From the NCBI GenBank assembly GCA_965242495.1, contig OZ251446.1:2294001-2358000 (forward strand): DNA of 64,000 nucleotides. The letters are read 5' to 3'. The notes under the pieces were generated by a model. It was not told where the DNA came from. It made no database searches and worked only from the letters and a program-made list of their open reading frames with translations. The position numbers and the translations under genes are program-made. This document shows, piece by piece, positions 1-8,992 of the stretch (positions are counted from its first letter, which is position 1; every line of letters begins with the position of its first letter). The stretch comes from CBDESN01 sp965242495. Its GTDB lineage: Bacteria; Pseudomonadota; Alphaproteobacteria; MPNO01.

Positions 1-1654
1 CCTCGACCTCGTCCATCTGCTCGACCTGGCGGTAGATCTCGGCAGTGCCGATCCGCACCCCGCCCGGGTTGAGCACCGCGTCCGAACGCCCGTAGATGAT
101 CGCGCCGCCATGCTCGGTGATCTCGGCGTAATCGCCGTGGCGCCACACGCCGGGGAAGCGCTCGAAATAGGCGGCGCGGTATTTCGCCCCGTCGGCGTCG
201 TTCCAGAACCCGATCGGCATCGAGGGGAACGGCCCGGCGCAGACCAGCTCGCCCTTCTCGCCCCGCAGCGCGTTGCCGGCGTCGTCGAAGACGCGGACGT
301 CCATGCCGAGTCCGAGCGCTTGGATCTCGCCCCGTCGCACCGGACCCGTCGGGTCGCCCAGGACGAAGCAGGACACGATGTCGGTGCCGCCCGAGATCGA
401 CGACAGGCAGAGGTCGGCTTTGATCTTGCGGTAGACGAAATCGAAGCTTTCGGCAGCCAGGGGCGAGCCGGTGGACAGCATCGCGCGCAGCGCCGAAAGG
501 TCGTGGCTGGCCGCCGGCTCCAGCCCGGACTTGCGCACCGCGTCGATGTATTTGGCCGAGGTCCCGAAATGGGTCATCCGCGCGGCGGCGGCGAAGTCGA
601 AGACCGCGGCGGCGTCGGGATGGAACGGCGCGCCGTCATAGAGGAGGAGGGTCGCCCCGCAGGCGAGCCCCGAGACGAGCCAGTTCCACATCATCCAGCC
701 AAGGGTCGTGAAGTAGAACAGCCGGTCGCCGGGCCTCACGTCGGTATGCAGCAGGTGCTCCTTGAGATGCTGGAGCAGCGTGCCCCCCTGGCCGTGGACG
801 ATGCATTTGGGCGGGCCGGTGGTGCCGGACGAATAGAGGACATAGAGCGGGTGGTCGAAGGGCAGCCGCGCGAAGGCGATCTCGCCGGCGGCGAAGGGGG
901 CGATGAAATCGGCGAGCGGGACCGTCCCGGGGACGTGGTCCGGCGCCGCATCGCCGCCGGCATCGAGGCCGGCATAGGGAAGGACGACGATGCGCCGGGC
1001 GCAGGGGAGTTCGGCCGCGACCCGGGCGATCCGGTCGGCGAGATCGATCCACCGCCCGTTGTAGAAATACCCGTCGGCGACGAACAGCAAGCGAGGTTCG
1101 ATCTGGCCGAACCGGTCGAGCACCCCGGCGGCCCCGAAATCGGGCGAACAGGACGACCAGATCGCGCCGATGCTGGACGCGGCGAGCATCGCCGCGACCG
1201 CCTCGGGCAGGTTGGGGAGATACCCCGCCACGCGGTCGCCGGGTCCGACGCCTTCGGCGCGAAGGGCCTGGACGAGACGCGAGACCAGATCGTGGAGCTC
1301 GCGGCGCGAGACGATCCGGCGCACCCGATCCTCGCCGCGGAAGATCGCCGCCGGGGCGTCGTCGCGCCGGCGCAGCAGGTTCTCGGCGAAGTTCAGCCGC
1401 GCCTCGGGGAACCATCGCGCGCCGGGCATGCGCTCGCCGTCGGCGAGGACGGTCTCGCCCCTGGTCGCGGCGACGACCCCGCCGAACGTCCACAGCGTCC
1501 GCCAGAACTCCTCCTTATGCGCGACCGACCAGCGGTGGAGGGCGGCGAAATCCGCCGCGGCGAACCCCCATCGCCGCTCGACCTCGGCAATGAAGCGGGT
1601 CAGCTGCGCCGCGGCGGCGCGGTCGGGCGACGGCCGCCATAGCGGCTGAGTCAC
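1..1654 (-). CDS. Acetoacetyl-CoA synthetase (3' end outside window)
   Basis: ANL-superfamily acyl-CoA ligase, probably acetoacetate + ATP + CoA to acetoacetyl-CoA, cytoplasmic. The reading frame is open from a GTG at 1654 (preceded by gggaga) to the window edge, 551 codons of an expected ~650. The N-terminus reads VTQPLWRPSPDRAAAAQLTR, and the family N-terminal block RWFPEARLNFAENLLRR follows. The AMP-binding P-loop YSSGTTGPPKCIVHGQGG lies near 800-850, and the adenylation motif region (SGGTDIVSCFVLG, then YGRSDAVLNPGGVRIG) reaches the edge. The long ACS N-terminal extension with these blocks favours acetoacetyl-CoA synthetase over plain acetyl-CoA synthetase. It lies 53 nt downstream of the SDR gene and is probably cotranscribed, which suggests short-chain 3-keto/3-hydroxy acid or PHB-type metabolism (inference). 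Confidence 0.9.
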   Translation of the reverse strand, partial: MTQPLWRPSPDRAAAAQLTRFIAEVERRWGFAAADFAALHRWSVAHKEEFWRTLWTFGGVVAATRGETVLADGERMPGARWFPEARLNFAENLLRRRDDAPAAIFRGEDRVRRIVSRRELHDLVSRLVQALRAEGVGPGDRVAGYLPNLPEAVAAMLAASSIGAIWSSCSPDFGAAGVLDRFGQIEPRLLFVADGYFYNGRWIDLADRIARVAAELPCARRIVVLPYAGLDAGGDAAPDHVPGTVPLADFIAPFAAGEIAFARLPFDHPLYVLYSSGTTGPPKCIVHGQGGTLLQHLKEHLLHTDVRPGDRLFYFTTLGWMMWNWLVSGLACGATLLLYDGAPFHPDAAAVFDFAAAARMTHFGTSAKYIDAVRKSGLEPAASHDLSALRAMLSTGSPLAAESFDFVYRKIKADLCLSSISGGTDIVSCFVLGDPTGPVRRGEIQALGLGMDVRVFDDAGNALRGEKGELVCAGPFPSMPIGFWNDADGAKYRAAYFERFPGVWRHGDYAEITEHGGAIIYGRSDAVLNPGGVRIGTAEIYRQVEQMDEVE

Positions 1655-1707
1655 GTCGTCTCTCCCGGTCGATGGAAGCGCCATACGCCGTCAAACTCCG
1701 CCGGCCG

Positions 1708-2514
1708 TCAAGTCTCGGGGGCGCGGCGCAGGCGGACGGCGCGAGCGGCGTGGCGGGGCAGGAAATGCTTCCGGTAGACCAGCCAGCGATGGCTTGGCCG
1801 GGCGATCATCGCCTCGTCCTTGCCGCGGGCGATGGCGGCCAGGATGCGCCGCGCCGCGTCGGGCGGGGCCATGCCGTCGGCGATGAACGGATCCATCTTG
1901 CCATAGGCCCGCCCGTCGCCGCGCCTGGCGTTGACGGTGATCCGGGTGCGGACGGCCCCGAGCACGATCAGGGTGACTCCGACGCCGTGCGGCCAAAGCT
2001 CGGCGCGGAGCGAATCGTAGAGTCCGTGCAACGCCCGCTTGGCGGCGTTGTAGCCCGACCGCATCGGCGACGAATAGCGGCCGGCGACGCTGGAGACCAC
2101 GACGATGCGGCCCGAGGCGCGGGCCATCATCGACGGCAGCACCAGCTTGGTGAGCGCAAGCGGGCCGAAGACGTTGGTCTCGAACAGTTCGCGATAGACC
2201 GGCATCACGGTGTCGGCGACGAGGCCGCGATGGGCGAGGCCGGCATTGTTCACCAGGACGTCGATATGGCCGAAGCGGTCGAGGGCGCGCCCGGCCGCTT
2301 CGGCGAGCGAGTCGGGCCGGGCGAGATCGAGCGGCAGCGCCATCGTCTCGCCGTCGCCCCGGCCATGGCGGTCCGCGGCGACGCGGGCGAGCGCGCCCTC
2401 GCGCCGGGCCGACAGGATCAGATGCGCGCCCTCGCCGTGGAACGCATGCGCGAGCGCCTCGCCGACGCCCGACGACGCCCCGGTAATCCAGACCACCTTG
2501 CCCGCGAACCGCAT
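1708..2514 (-). CDS. Short-chain dehydrogenase/reductase (SDR)
   Basis: NAD(P)-dependent oxidoreductase of the classical SDR family, 268 aa. Visible motifs are the cofactor glycine motif TGASSGVG near the N-terminus, NNAG in the middle, and the catalytic Ser (VVVSSVAG) with Tyr-x3-Lys (YNAAK). An in-frame upstream start at 2541 would add nine residues. I prefer ATG 2514 (MRFAGKVVWITG) because SDRs begin just before the first beta strand. The C-terminal tail is basic, as in membrane-associated SDR7-like members. It lies upstream of the acetoacetyl-CoA synthetase gene with a 53-nt gap. Substrate unknown. Confidence 0.88.
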   Translation of the reverse strand: MRFAGKVVWITGASSGVGEALAHAFHGEGAHLILSARREGALARVAADRHGRGDGETMALPLDLARPDSLAEAAGRALDRFGHIDVLVNNAGLAHRGLVADTVMPVYRELFETNVFGPLALTKLVLPSMMARASGRIVVVSSVAGRYSSPMRSGYNAAKRALHGLYDSLRAELWPHGVGVTLIVLGAVRTRITVNARRGDGRAYGKMDPFIADGMAPPDAARRILAAIARGKDEAMIARPSHRWLVYRKHFLPRHAARAVRLRRAPET

Positions 2515-2597
2515 CCGCCATGAACCTCGCGGTTGGCGCAACGCGCGGCGGAGTATATCGTCCTTCCCCGCGCCGCCGCATTCCGGAAAAACGAACG

Positions 2598-3551
2598 ATG
2601 GCCTCCGAGAAAGAGATTGGACGCATGGAGCGTGTCGAGCTCCGTGAACTCTGGGAGAACGAAGCCGGCGACTTCACGCCGTGGCTCGCAAGGGAGGACA
2701 ACATCGTTCTGTTGGGCGACGCCATCGGGATCGACCTCGAGGTCGACGCGCAGGAGCAGGCGGTCGGGCCGTATCGAGCCGACATCCTGTGCAAGGACAC
2801 CGCCAACGGTCAGTGGGTGTTGATCGAAAACCAGCTCGAGCGCACGGACCACCGGCATCTCGGGCAGCTGCTGACCTACGCTGCGGGCCTCAATGCCGTC
2901 ACCCTCGTCTGGATCTCGCACGAATTCACCGACGAACACCGGGCCGCCCTCGATTGGTTAAACGAGAGAATTTCGGACGAAGTCAGATTCTTCGGAATCG
3001 AGATCGAACTTTGGCGCATCGGCGAATCGCCAATCGCACCGAAGTTCAACGTCGTGTCGAAGCCGAATAGTTGGACCAGACAGAAGACGCGGCGCCGATC
3101 ATCGGGAAACCTCACAGAGAGACAGGTACTCCTATTCGAATACTGGCGGGAATTCAGAAAAGTCATGGAGGAACGCGGCGGAACGGTCAAACCAGCGAAT
3201 CCGGCACCGAGCAATGAACGAAATTTTCCGCTCGGCAAGGCCGGTTTTTCCTTGTATGCGGCTGCTATCCCGAGCAAAGGCCGGATCGACGTCGGACTGG
3301 TCATCCTCGGATCCAACGCCAAGAGACGGTACAACGAGCTCGCCAGCGAAAAGGACGAAATCGAACGGGAAGCCGGTGAGCGATTCTCGTGGGAAGAGCG
3401 ACCGGACAAAGTAGAATGCGTGGTAGCCCTCCGACGGGAGGATTGCGACCCTCGGGATCGAGAAAGTTGGCCGGAGCAGCACGACTGGCTCTACGAGAAG
3501 CTGCAACTCTTCCACGAGACGTTCGCGGCGCGCGTCAAGAAGCTCCGCTGA
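2598..3551 (+). CDS. DUF4268 protein with PD-(D/E)XK-like nuclease fold
   Basis: 317 aa. The N-terminal half looks like a restriction-endonuclease-like fold. YRADILCKD holds the candidate metal-binding Asp and VLIENQLERTDHRHLGQ holds the E-x-Q variant of the catalytic motif, followed by LLTYAAGL. The C-terminal part (about residues 180-317) matches the DUF4268 pattern with LLFEYWREFRKVM and a basic C-terminus. DUF4268 proteins are mostly uncharacterised; a nuclease role is inference. Start chosen at ATG 2598 (MASEKE). Starts at 2520 and 2625 are possible. The segment from about 2940 to 3420 is visibly richer in A/T than its neighbours, which suggests horizontal acquisition. It is a single gene between unrelated minus-strand genes, with no obvious methyltransferase partner. 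Confidence 0.75.
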   Translation: MASEKEIGRMERVELRELWENEAGDFTPWLAREDNIVLLGDAIGIDLEVDAQEQAVGPYRADILCKDTANGQWVLIENQLERTDHRHLGQLLTYAAGLNAVTLVWISHEFTDEHRAALDWLNERISDEVRFFGIEIELWRIGESPIAPKFNVVSKPNSWTRQKTRRRSSGNLTERQVLLFEYWREFRKVMEERGGTVKPANPAPSNERNFPLGKAGFSLYAAAIPSKGRIDVGLVILGSNAKRRYNELASEKDEIEREAGERFSWEERPDKVECVVALRREDCDPRDRESWPEQHDWLYEKLQLFHETFAARVKKLR

Positions 3552-3569
3552 ACGGGCGGGACTCGCGGC

Positions 3570-4199
3570 TCAGCCCGGCCGGTAGCGGATCACCCGCATC
3601 GGGGTCGGGTTGAAGGCGTTGCATTTGTTGCGTTCCTGGGGGCAGTTGGATAGGGCGACCAGGACGTCCATGTCGGCGGTGAAGTCGATATAGTCGCCCG
3701 CGCGCGAGGTCGGCAGCTCGATCGAGAAGCCGCCCTCGGGCGTGACCGGGCAGTTCATGAAGACGTTCATGTTGTAGGGGATCTGCTTCCAGCCGATGCC
3801 CCAGGGTTCGAGCGCCCTGGCGAAGTTGTCGCGGCAGTTGGGCGTATCCTCGACGCGGTAGCGATAGGCGTTGGTGAACCGGGAGCAGGCGCCGGCGATC
3901 ATGTCGTGCGCGCCGCAGGTATCGGCGGTGATGGTCATGAGCTTCCCCGCCTCGTCGGAGAACAGCGTGTATCCCACGCCGGGGTAGATCCGACCGTTGA
4001 GCACCACCGTATTCTGCGGCGACAGCTTCTCTTCGGGCCGCGCCAGGTTGAAGCAGACGAAATCGGCGACTTGGCTCCCCTCCAGATCGACGATCCGGTA
4101 CACCTCGCCCTGCCGCACCTCGCCCGCATGGAACCCTCTGGGCTCGATGACCTGGTCGTCGAGCACCACACCCGGCGTCGTCGCGAAGTCCGTGTTCAT
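3570..4199 (-). CDS. DUF1989 / urea carboxylase-associated family protein
   Basis: 209 aa. It carries the DUF1989 signature: an N-terminal segment with QVADFVCFN, then GYTLFSDEAGKLMTI, a central DTCGAHDMIAGACS, and the C-terminal MNVFMNCPVTPEGGF and LSNCPQERNKCN. The conserved His/Cys residues suggest metal binding. Family members sit beside urea carboxylase/allophanate hydrolase genes and are annotated as urea carboxylase-associated; the biochemical role is unclear and no urea genes are seen here. Start taken at ATG 4199 because ggaggagatcgcgcc precedes it; a longer frame begins at 4253. A 420-nt repeat-filled gap separates it from the upstream athS-like gene, so it probably has its own promoter. 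Confidence 0.85.
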   Translation of the reverse strand: MNTDFATTPGVVLDDQVIEPRGFHAGEVRQGEVYRIVDLEGSQVADFVCFNLARPEEKLSPQNTVVLNGRIYPGVGYTLFSDEAGKLMTITADTCGAHDMIAGACSRFTNAYRYRVEDTPNCRDNFARALEPWGIGWKQIPYNMNVFMNCPVTPEGGFSIELPTSRAGDYIDFTADMDVLVALSNCPQERNKCNAFNPTPMRVIRYRPG

Positions 4200-4309
4200 G
4201 GCGCGATCTCCTCCTTCAGGCGTCGCCACTTGGCGGGCGGGGTCGCGCAACATAGCCCGGGGCGCGCCCTCGGCGCGCGACCGCTTTGATCGACCTCGTC
4301 AAGGTTCCT

Positions 4310-4572
4310 GGATTCCCGCTTTCGAGCGTGTGAAGAAACCCTTGGCGTATCCGCCTCGAGCCAATGGCTTCCCTCGAACCGTCGTCACAGCCCCCCTCGT
4401 CATTCCCGCGAAAGCGGGAATCCAGGGCGGTCGCGCCGGGGCGGCGCCCGGCTATCTCCGGTGAGAAGGCTTTGTTCGACATGGATTCCCGCTTTCGCGG
4501 GAATGACGAATTGTTGGCGCATCCGCCTCGAGCCGAGGAAGGCCGTCGGCTCGAGGCGGATACGTAAGAAGG
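4310..4572. repeat. Compound palindromic repeat cluster (copy 1)
   Basis: This cluster fills most of the non-coding gap 4200-4619. Two full 20-bp palindromes built on ATTCCCGC-n4-GCGGGAAT sit at 4397-4424 and, in the opposite orientation, at 4481-4510. A half copy is at 4310-4326. A second module beginning ggcgtatccgcctcgagcc occurs at 4342-4390 and, as an internally inverted version, at 4514-4570. The same two modules recur at 12271-12665 and 13169-13262. The palindrome resembles the ATTCCC...GGGAAT repeats of the Neisseria dRS3 type found in many proteobacteria. No gene is seen in the gap. Confidence 0.85.
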
Positions 4573-4619
4573 TAAATCTTTGCGAACAGAGGATTGTCCG
4601 ACGGTGGCGGCGCGCCGGG

Positions 4620-5459
4620 TCACAGCTCGATGACCCCGAGGCTCACACTCACCCCCAGCTCGGCCTCGACCTCCTTGCGGTCGCGGCCGGGGGCGACGAT
4701 CCCGATCCGGTAGGTCCCGCTGCCCTCGTCGAGCCGGTCGAACTTGAAGTCGCCGTAACAGTCGGTCACGGCTTGGTCCACGACCTGCGCGTCCTTGGAC
4801 AGGGTGACGGCGGCGCCGGCGACGCAATCGATCACGCCGCCGGTCCGGGCGGCCACCGACCCGCCGATGAAGGCCTTGGCGTAGCGATACAGATTCTTGT
4901 AGTAGACGCGCGGCTTGGCGCCGTATTCCGGATGCAGGACCTCCAGCCCCTCGGCCTCGACCATGCGCTGCATCTCGGCGTCGTCGGCGCGGACGGCGCG
5001 CATCGCCCGCGGCGCGCAGACCTGGGCGCCGCGAGTCTCGGTCCAGCCGCGATCGATCAGATGGGCGTCGAAGTTCCAGTGCTGCGGCAGCTGCAGGTCC
5101 TCGTTCCACCAGATCGCGCCGTAGGGGCAGGCATCGACCAGCTGCTTCTGCCCCTTCGCCGCTTCGGGATCGATGACGACGATGCCGTCGTCGCGCTTGC
5201 GGACCGCGCCGTTTCGGGCGGCGGCGATGCAGGGCGCATCGTCGCAATGGTTGCACAGCGTCGGCAGGTAGGCCACGTCGACCATCGGCGCCTGGCCGCG
5301 CTCCTTGCGCCGGATGTCGATCCAACGATGGCCGTGCTTGGGCATCTCGGCGGCGTAGCCCGGCCAGGTATTGCCGACATATTCGTCCTGGCAGGCCAGC
5401 ACGCACATGTTGCAGTTGGTGCACTCGGCGACGTCGACGACCAGATTCCACTTCGCCAT
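4620..5459 (-). CDS. Iron-sulfur subunit resembling pyrogallol transhydroxylase small subunit (AthS/BthS)
   Basis: 279 aa electron-transfer subunit. Ferredoxin-type cysteine motifs are CTNCNMCVLAC at residues 13-23, CNHCDDAPC near 69-77, CPYGAIWW near 112 and a further Cys (VCAPRAM) near 147, enough for about three [4Fe-4S] clusters. Residues ~200-279 form a separate C-terminal segment (VIDCVAGAAVTLSKDAQVVD ... YGDFKFDRL) that looks like a small beta-barrel/transthyretin-like domain. That layout, three clusters plus a C-terminal barrel, is known for the small subunit of Pelobacter pyrogallol-phloroglucinol transhydroxylase. It starts 19 nt after the large subunit, with ggggcggggg as ribosome binding site. 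No Tat signal is seen, so it is probably cytoplasmic. Confidence 0.8.
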   Translation of the reverse strand: MAKWNLVVDVAECTNCNMCVLACQDEYVGNTWPGYAAEMPKHGHRWIDIRRKERGQAPMVDVAYLPTLCNHCDDAPCIAAARNGAVRKRDDGIVVIDPEAAKGQKQLVDACPYGAIWWNEDLQLPQHWNFDAHLIDRGWTETRGAQVCAPRAMRAVRADDAEMQRMVEAEGLEVLHPEYGAKPRVYYKNLYRYAKAFIGGSVAARTGGVIDCVAGAAVTLSKDAQVVDQAVTDCYGDFKFDRLDEGSGTYRIGIVAPGRDRKEVEAELGVSVSLGVIEL

Positions 5460-5478
5460 CCGAGACCCCCGCCCCGCG

Positions 5479-8400
5479 CTATTCCGCCGCCGCGACGGCC
5501 TGCGCGCCGTCGGACGATCCGGCCGCCTCCAGCGCGGTCCCGCCGTCCCAGCGCTCGATCTCGACCAGCGCGGCGCTCGAGGCCATGGCGTGGGACTGGC
5601 GGATCTGGGTCCGCCGCGGGGTGAGCTGGTTGAGGCAGCCGCCGCGGTCCACCGACCGGCCGGGCTCGGCCATCGGCTGGTAGACCGCGCTCGATTCGTA
5701 GCCATGGACGACGCCCGGCGGCAGGCGTTCGGACACCAGCGCGGCGCAGACGACCGCGCCCCGATGGTTGTAGACCTTCACCAGATCGTCGGTGCGGATG
5801 TCGCGCGCCGCCGCGTCCTGACCGTTGATGCGGATGACCCAGTAATAATGCCCGTCGATGCGGACGCGATGGTCGCGAATGTCGTTGAGGAAGCTGTCCT
5901 TGCCGTCGCCCTGGGTGTGAAAGCTGAAGCGCGGGTGCGGCGTGATCATCTGTAGCGGGAACCGCGCGAACAGGTCGCCGGCGCGCGGCCCTTCGAAGGC
6001 GGGGCTGTATTTGACGATCGGCGGTCGTTCGGGATCGTCGGGGTCGAAGCGCAACAGGCTCTGGCACTCGAACTCGATCTTGCCCGATTGCGTCTGGAGC
6101 CCCTCGCCGAAGCGTTCGCCATAGTCCGACGGCAGGGGCATCGGCTCGGGCACGTCCTTCCTGCGGCCTTCGGCGAACCAGCGGAACGAGACCGGCGCGC
6201 GCAGCTCGGTCTTCTCCGCCGGGACGACGTAATAGCCCTTGCGGAGGAAGTCCTTCCACTTGATGACCGACGGCAGGTCCGAGGCGTCGAACTGGCGCTT
6301 GACCCAGTCGAGGTCGCTCATCCCCTCGGAGAACAGCAGCCCCAGCCCGAGCCGGCCCGCGAGCGCGTTGAAGATGTCGTAGTCGGACCGCGATTCGCCC
6401 AGCGGTTCGATGCATTTGTGCTGGAACACGATCACCCGGTGATTGAGCTGCTGCTGGCCGTGATGGGCGTAACCGCCGAGCCCCGCCCATTCGCTGACGT
6501 CGGTGCGCTCGAGGTTGGTGCAGGCGGGCAGAATCACGTCGGCGAACGCGGTCTCGCCCTCGCGCCAGATCGACTGATTGACGACGAATTCGAGCTTGGG
6601 CGAACGATACATCTGCACGTGACGGTTGGTGTCGCTCATGGTGCCGAAGATCGACCCGCCATACTTGTACAGCATGGCGATGCGGGCATGGCCCGGCTTG
6701 GGGTAGACGATCTTGTTGAACTGGGCCTCGATCGACTTGCCGTCCCAGGCATAGCCTTCCGCATGCCCGTCGAGCACGGCGTCGGGCAGCTTGAGCCGCG
6801 GGATCTTCTGGGTCGGGGTGTTCATGGTCGGAAGCTGGGGCATGCGCTGGTAGAGCGCCACCGCCATCGAGGTGTGCTCCAGGTCGCCCGACATGCCGCC
6901 GTCGGCGTAGCCGGGAAAGAAGAAGTTGAAGTCGACCGGCGTCCCCCATTGCAGATTGCCCATGTTGACGCCGGGCTTGCCCAGCCCCTGCATCGCGATC
7001 AGGCACACCATGACGCGGGCCCACTGGATGCCGGTGGCGTTGCGGCAAGCCCCGCCATGGCCGTTGCCCCAGCTGCCGGGCCCGAGATAGGTGCGCTTCG
7101 AAGCCCATTCGCGGGCGAGGGCGCGCACGTCCTGGGCCGGAACGCCGGTCTCGGGCTCTTGCCATTCGGGCGTCTTGGGCGCGCCGTCCTCGGCGCCCAG
7201 CAGGTACGCCTTCCACTTGTCGAAGCCGTGCGTGCAGGTCGCGACGTATTCCTTGTCGTAGCGGTCTTCGGCGATCCAGACATAGGCGATCGCCAGCGCC
7301 AGAGCCGGGTCCGTGGTCGGGCGCGGAGCGATCCACTTGCCGCCCAGGAACTGCGCGGTGTCGTTGAAATAGGGGTCGATATGGACGTGGGTGACCGGCA
7401 GCTGCTTGAGCCACTGGCGGCGGATGGTGCCCTCATAGGCCCCGTAGGCGCCGCTGGTGGCCTCGGGGTTGGCCGACCAGTGGACGATCATGTCGCAGTT
7501 GCGGAGGCAATCCTCCACGGTGCCGTACGTCTCGGACTGGCCGACCCGCAGCGAATAGCCCCAATGATGGATCGCCCCCCAATACCAGCCCTCCCAACTG
7601 TCCGGGTTGTGGTGGACCTCGGTATGGCCGATCAGGTTCATGAAGCGGAAGTTGGCGCTGAGGTAATAGCCGATATTGCCCCAGGTATGGTGCGAGCCGT
7701 GGCTGGAGGCGACCGCGCCCGGCCCGTGCTCGCGCTTCACCCGCTTGATCTCGCCGGCCACGACGTCGAGCGCCTCGTCCCAGCCGATGCGCTCGTAGCC
7801 CGACACGCCCCGGTTATGCGTGTTGCGTTCGCCGTCCGGGTCGAAATCGACCCGCTTCATCGGATGGAGCAGCCGATCGGGGGAATAGACCATCGACTTC
7901 CAGTTCATCCCGTGCGAAGCGAGCGACGTCCGGCGCGGCGGGGTGAAGGTCTTGCCGCGCGCCTCGATCGACCAGGGGCGGGCGTCGTCGTCGTCGAAGA
8001 CGATCGGCGTGATGCGCAGGATCTTGCCGTCCTTGACGTAGACGAAGATCGGCCCGCCATTGGTCATGCTGGTGTAGCGGGTCGCCCCGTCGCCGCCATC
8101 GGCGCCGTAGGACCAGCCGACGGTCCGGGTCTGCATGATGGTCTGGGCGAACCAGTAATTGAGGTCGTCCGGCCCCTCGACGGTCAGGTTGAACCCCTTC
8201 TGCGCGTCGATCTGCTGCTGATAGTCGATCGGCGGCGTCAGCAGCCGCGCGCCCAGCCGGGCGTTCTTGAAGACGAGCGCTATGTCGGGCCGGGGATGGA
8301 CGCCGCGCCGCGAAGAGATCCGCCCGTCCCGGAACGTGAAATGGCGTCCTTCCGAGTCGTCCGCGGTCTTGATCTGGGCGATGAGGTTCTTCTCGGCGAG

Positions 8401-8481
8401 CCGCGCCCGGAAGGCGGGATGCCGGCGCGCGGTATGCTTGAGGAGCTGCGCGAGCCCGAACAGGACGAAGGAGAATTTCAT
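5479..8481 (-). CDS. DMSO-reductase-family molybdopterin enzyme, pyrogallol transhydroxylase-like large subunit
   Basis: 1000 aa. Residues 1-~115 are an N-terminal domain absent from most DMSO reductases (LVFKNARLGARLLTPP, NLTVEGPDDLNYWFAQ; it looks SCP2-like). The molybdopterin oxidoreductase body follows: RIGWDEALDVVAGEIKRVK, SHHTWGNIGYY, HHNPDSWEGWYWGA, WSANPEATSG, and a C-terminal dinucleotide-binding domain (TPHPRFSFHTQGD ... VKVYNHRG). There is no N-terminal Cys motif for an Fe-S cluster, as in Pelobacter AthL. The Asp-Ser of NPDSW and the His of SHHTW match the positions I recall as Asp174, Ser175 (Mo ligand) and His144 in AthL; that residue mapping is from memory. Substrate unproven. 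It is cotranscribed with the upstream molybdenum hydroxylase genes (19-nt gap from S). Confidence 0.82.
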   Translation of the reverse strand: MKFSFVLFGLAQLLKHTARRHPAFRARLAEKNLIAQIKTADDSEGRHFTFRDGRISSRRGVHPRPDIALVFKNARLGARLLTPPIDYQQQIDAQKGFNLTVEGPDDLNYWFAQTIMQTRTVGWSYGADGGDGATRYTSMTNGGPIFVYVKDGKILRITPIVFDDDDARPWSIEARGKTFTPPRRTSLASHGMNWKSMVYSPDRLLHPMKRVDFDPDGERNTHNRGVSGYERIGWDEALDVVAGEIKRVKREHGPGAVASSHGSHHTWGNIGYYLSANFRFMNLIGHTEVHHNPDSWEGWYWGAIHHWGYSLRVGQSETYGTVEDCLRNCDMIVHWSANPEATSGAYGAYEGTIRRQWLKQLPVTHVHIDPYFNDTAQFLGGKWIAPRPTTDPALALAIAYVWIAEDRYDKEYVATCTHGFDKWKAYLLGAEDGAPKTPEWQEPETGVPAQDVRALAREWASKRTYLGPGSWGNGHGGACRNATGIQWARVMVCLIAMQGLGKPGVNMGNLQWGTPVDFNFFFPGYADGGMSGDLEHTSMAVALYQRMPQLPTMNTPTQKIPRLKLPDAVLDGHAEGYAWDGKSIEAQFNKIVYPKPGHARIAMLYKYGGSIFGTMSDTNRHVQMYRSPKLEFVVNQSIWREGETAFADVILPACTNLERTDVSEWAGLGGYAHHGQQQLNHRVIVFQHKCIEPLGESRSDYDIFNALAGRLGLGLLFSEGMSDLDWVKRQFDASDLPSVIKWKDFLRKGYYVVPAEKTELRAPVSFRWFAEGRRKDVPEPMPLPSDYGERFGEGLQTQSGKIEFECQSLLRFDPDDPERPPIVKYSPAFEGPRAGDLFARFPLQMITPHPRFSFHTQGDGKDSFLNDIRDHRVRIDGHYYWVIRINGQDAAARDIRTDDLVKVYNHRGAVVCAALVSERLPPGVVHGYESSAVYQPMAEPGRSVDRGGCLNQLTPRRTQIRQSHAMASSAALVEIERWDGGTALEAAGSSDGAQAVAAAE

Positions 8482-8500
8482 CGCGGCCTCGCCGTCGTCC

Positions 8501-8992
8501 TCATTTCGATTCCGCCGGCGGCGAATCCGCCCGCCGGCGGCGCAGCGCCGTCTCGATCGCGCCGACGATGCCGAGATAACCGGTGCAGCGGCAGAGATTG
8601 CCGCTGAGCTCGAGCCGGATCCGATCGCGGTCCGCATCGGGCAGGCGGGTGAGAACGTCGCGGGCGGTAATCAGCATGCCCGGGGTGCAGTAGCCGCATT
8701 GCAGCCCGTGCGCCTCGGAGAAGCAGCGCCGCAGGAGCGCCATCGCCTCGTCGTCGTCGAACCCCTCGATGGTGCGCACCTCCCTGCCGTCGCAGGCGAC
8801 GGCGAAGGTGATGCAGGAACGCGCCGGCCGGCCGTCGAGCATCAGCGTGCAGGCGCCGCAGACGCCCTGTTCGCAGGTCAGATGCGTCCCGGTCAGCCCC
8901 TGGCGGTCGCGGACGAAATCGGCGAGCGACATGCGGGGTTCGACCTCGGCGGCCAGACGTTCGCCGTTGAGGGTGAGCGCAATCGCGGTCAT
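8501..8992 (-). CDS. Molybdenum hydroxylase small [2Fe-2S] subunit (CoxS-like)
   Basis: 163 aa. The plant-type [2Fe-2S] motif CEQGVCGACTLMLDG with the distal Cys in RSCITFA is in the N-terminal half. The helical [2Fe-2S]-binding domain has CGYCTPGM and NLCRCTGY in the C-terminal half. This is the electron-transfer subunit of a three-subunit xanthine-oxidase-family enzyme. Its ATG overlaps the stop of the FAD subunit as ATGA at 8989-8992, and it ends 19 nt before the transhydroxylase-like large subunit, which places all five genes in one transcription unit. Confidence 0.92.
   Translation of the reverse strand: MTAIALTLNGERLAAEVEPRMSLADFVRDRQGLTGTHLTCEQGVCGACTLMLDGRPARSCITFAVACDGREVRTIEGFDDDEAMALLRRCFSEAHGLQCGYCTPGMLITARDVLTRLPDADRDRIRLELSGNLCRCTGYLGIVGAIETALRRRRADSPPAESK

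Noticed and set aside
4310..4572. CRISPR array
   Set aside because: Repeats alternate in orientation, are unevenly spaced and of two kinds, and no cas genes are present.
6088..8607. 839-codon plus-strand frame (and similar long frames at 110-1642, 10014-12317, 20002-22980, 38892-41336)
   Set aside because: All lie opposite well-supported minus-strand enzymes and have the low-complexity composition expected of antisense GC-rich coding DNA.
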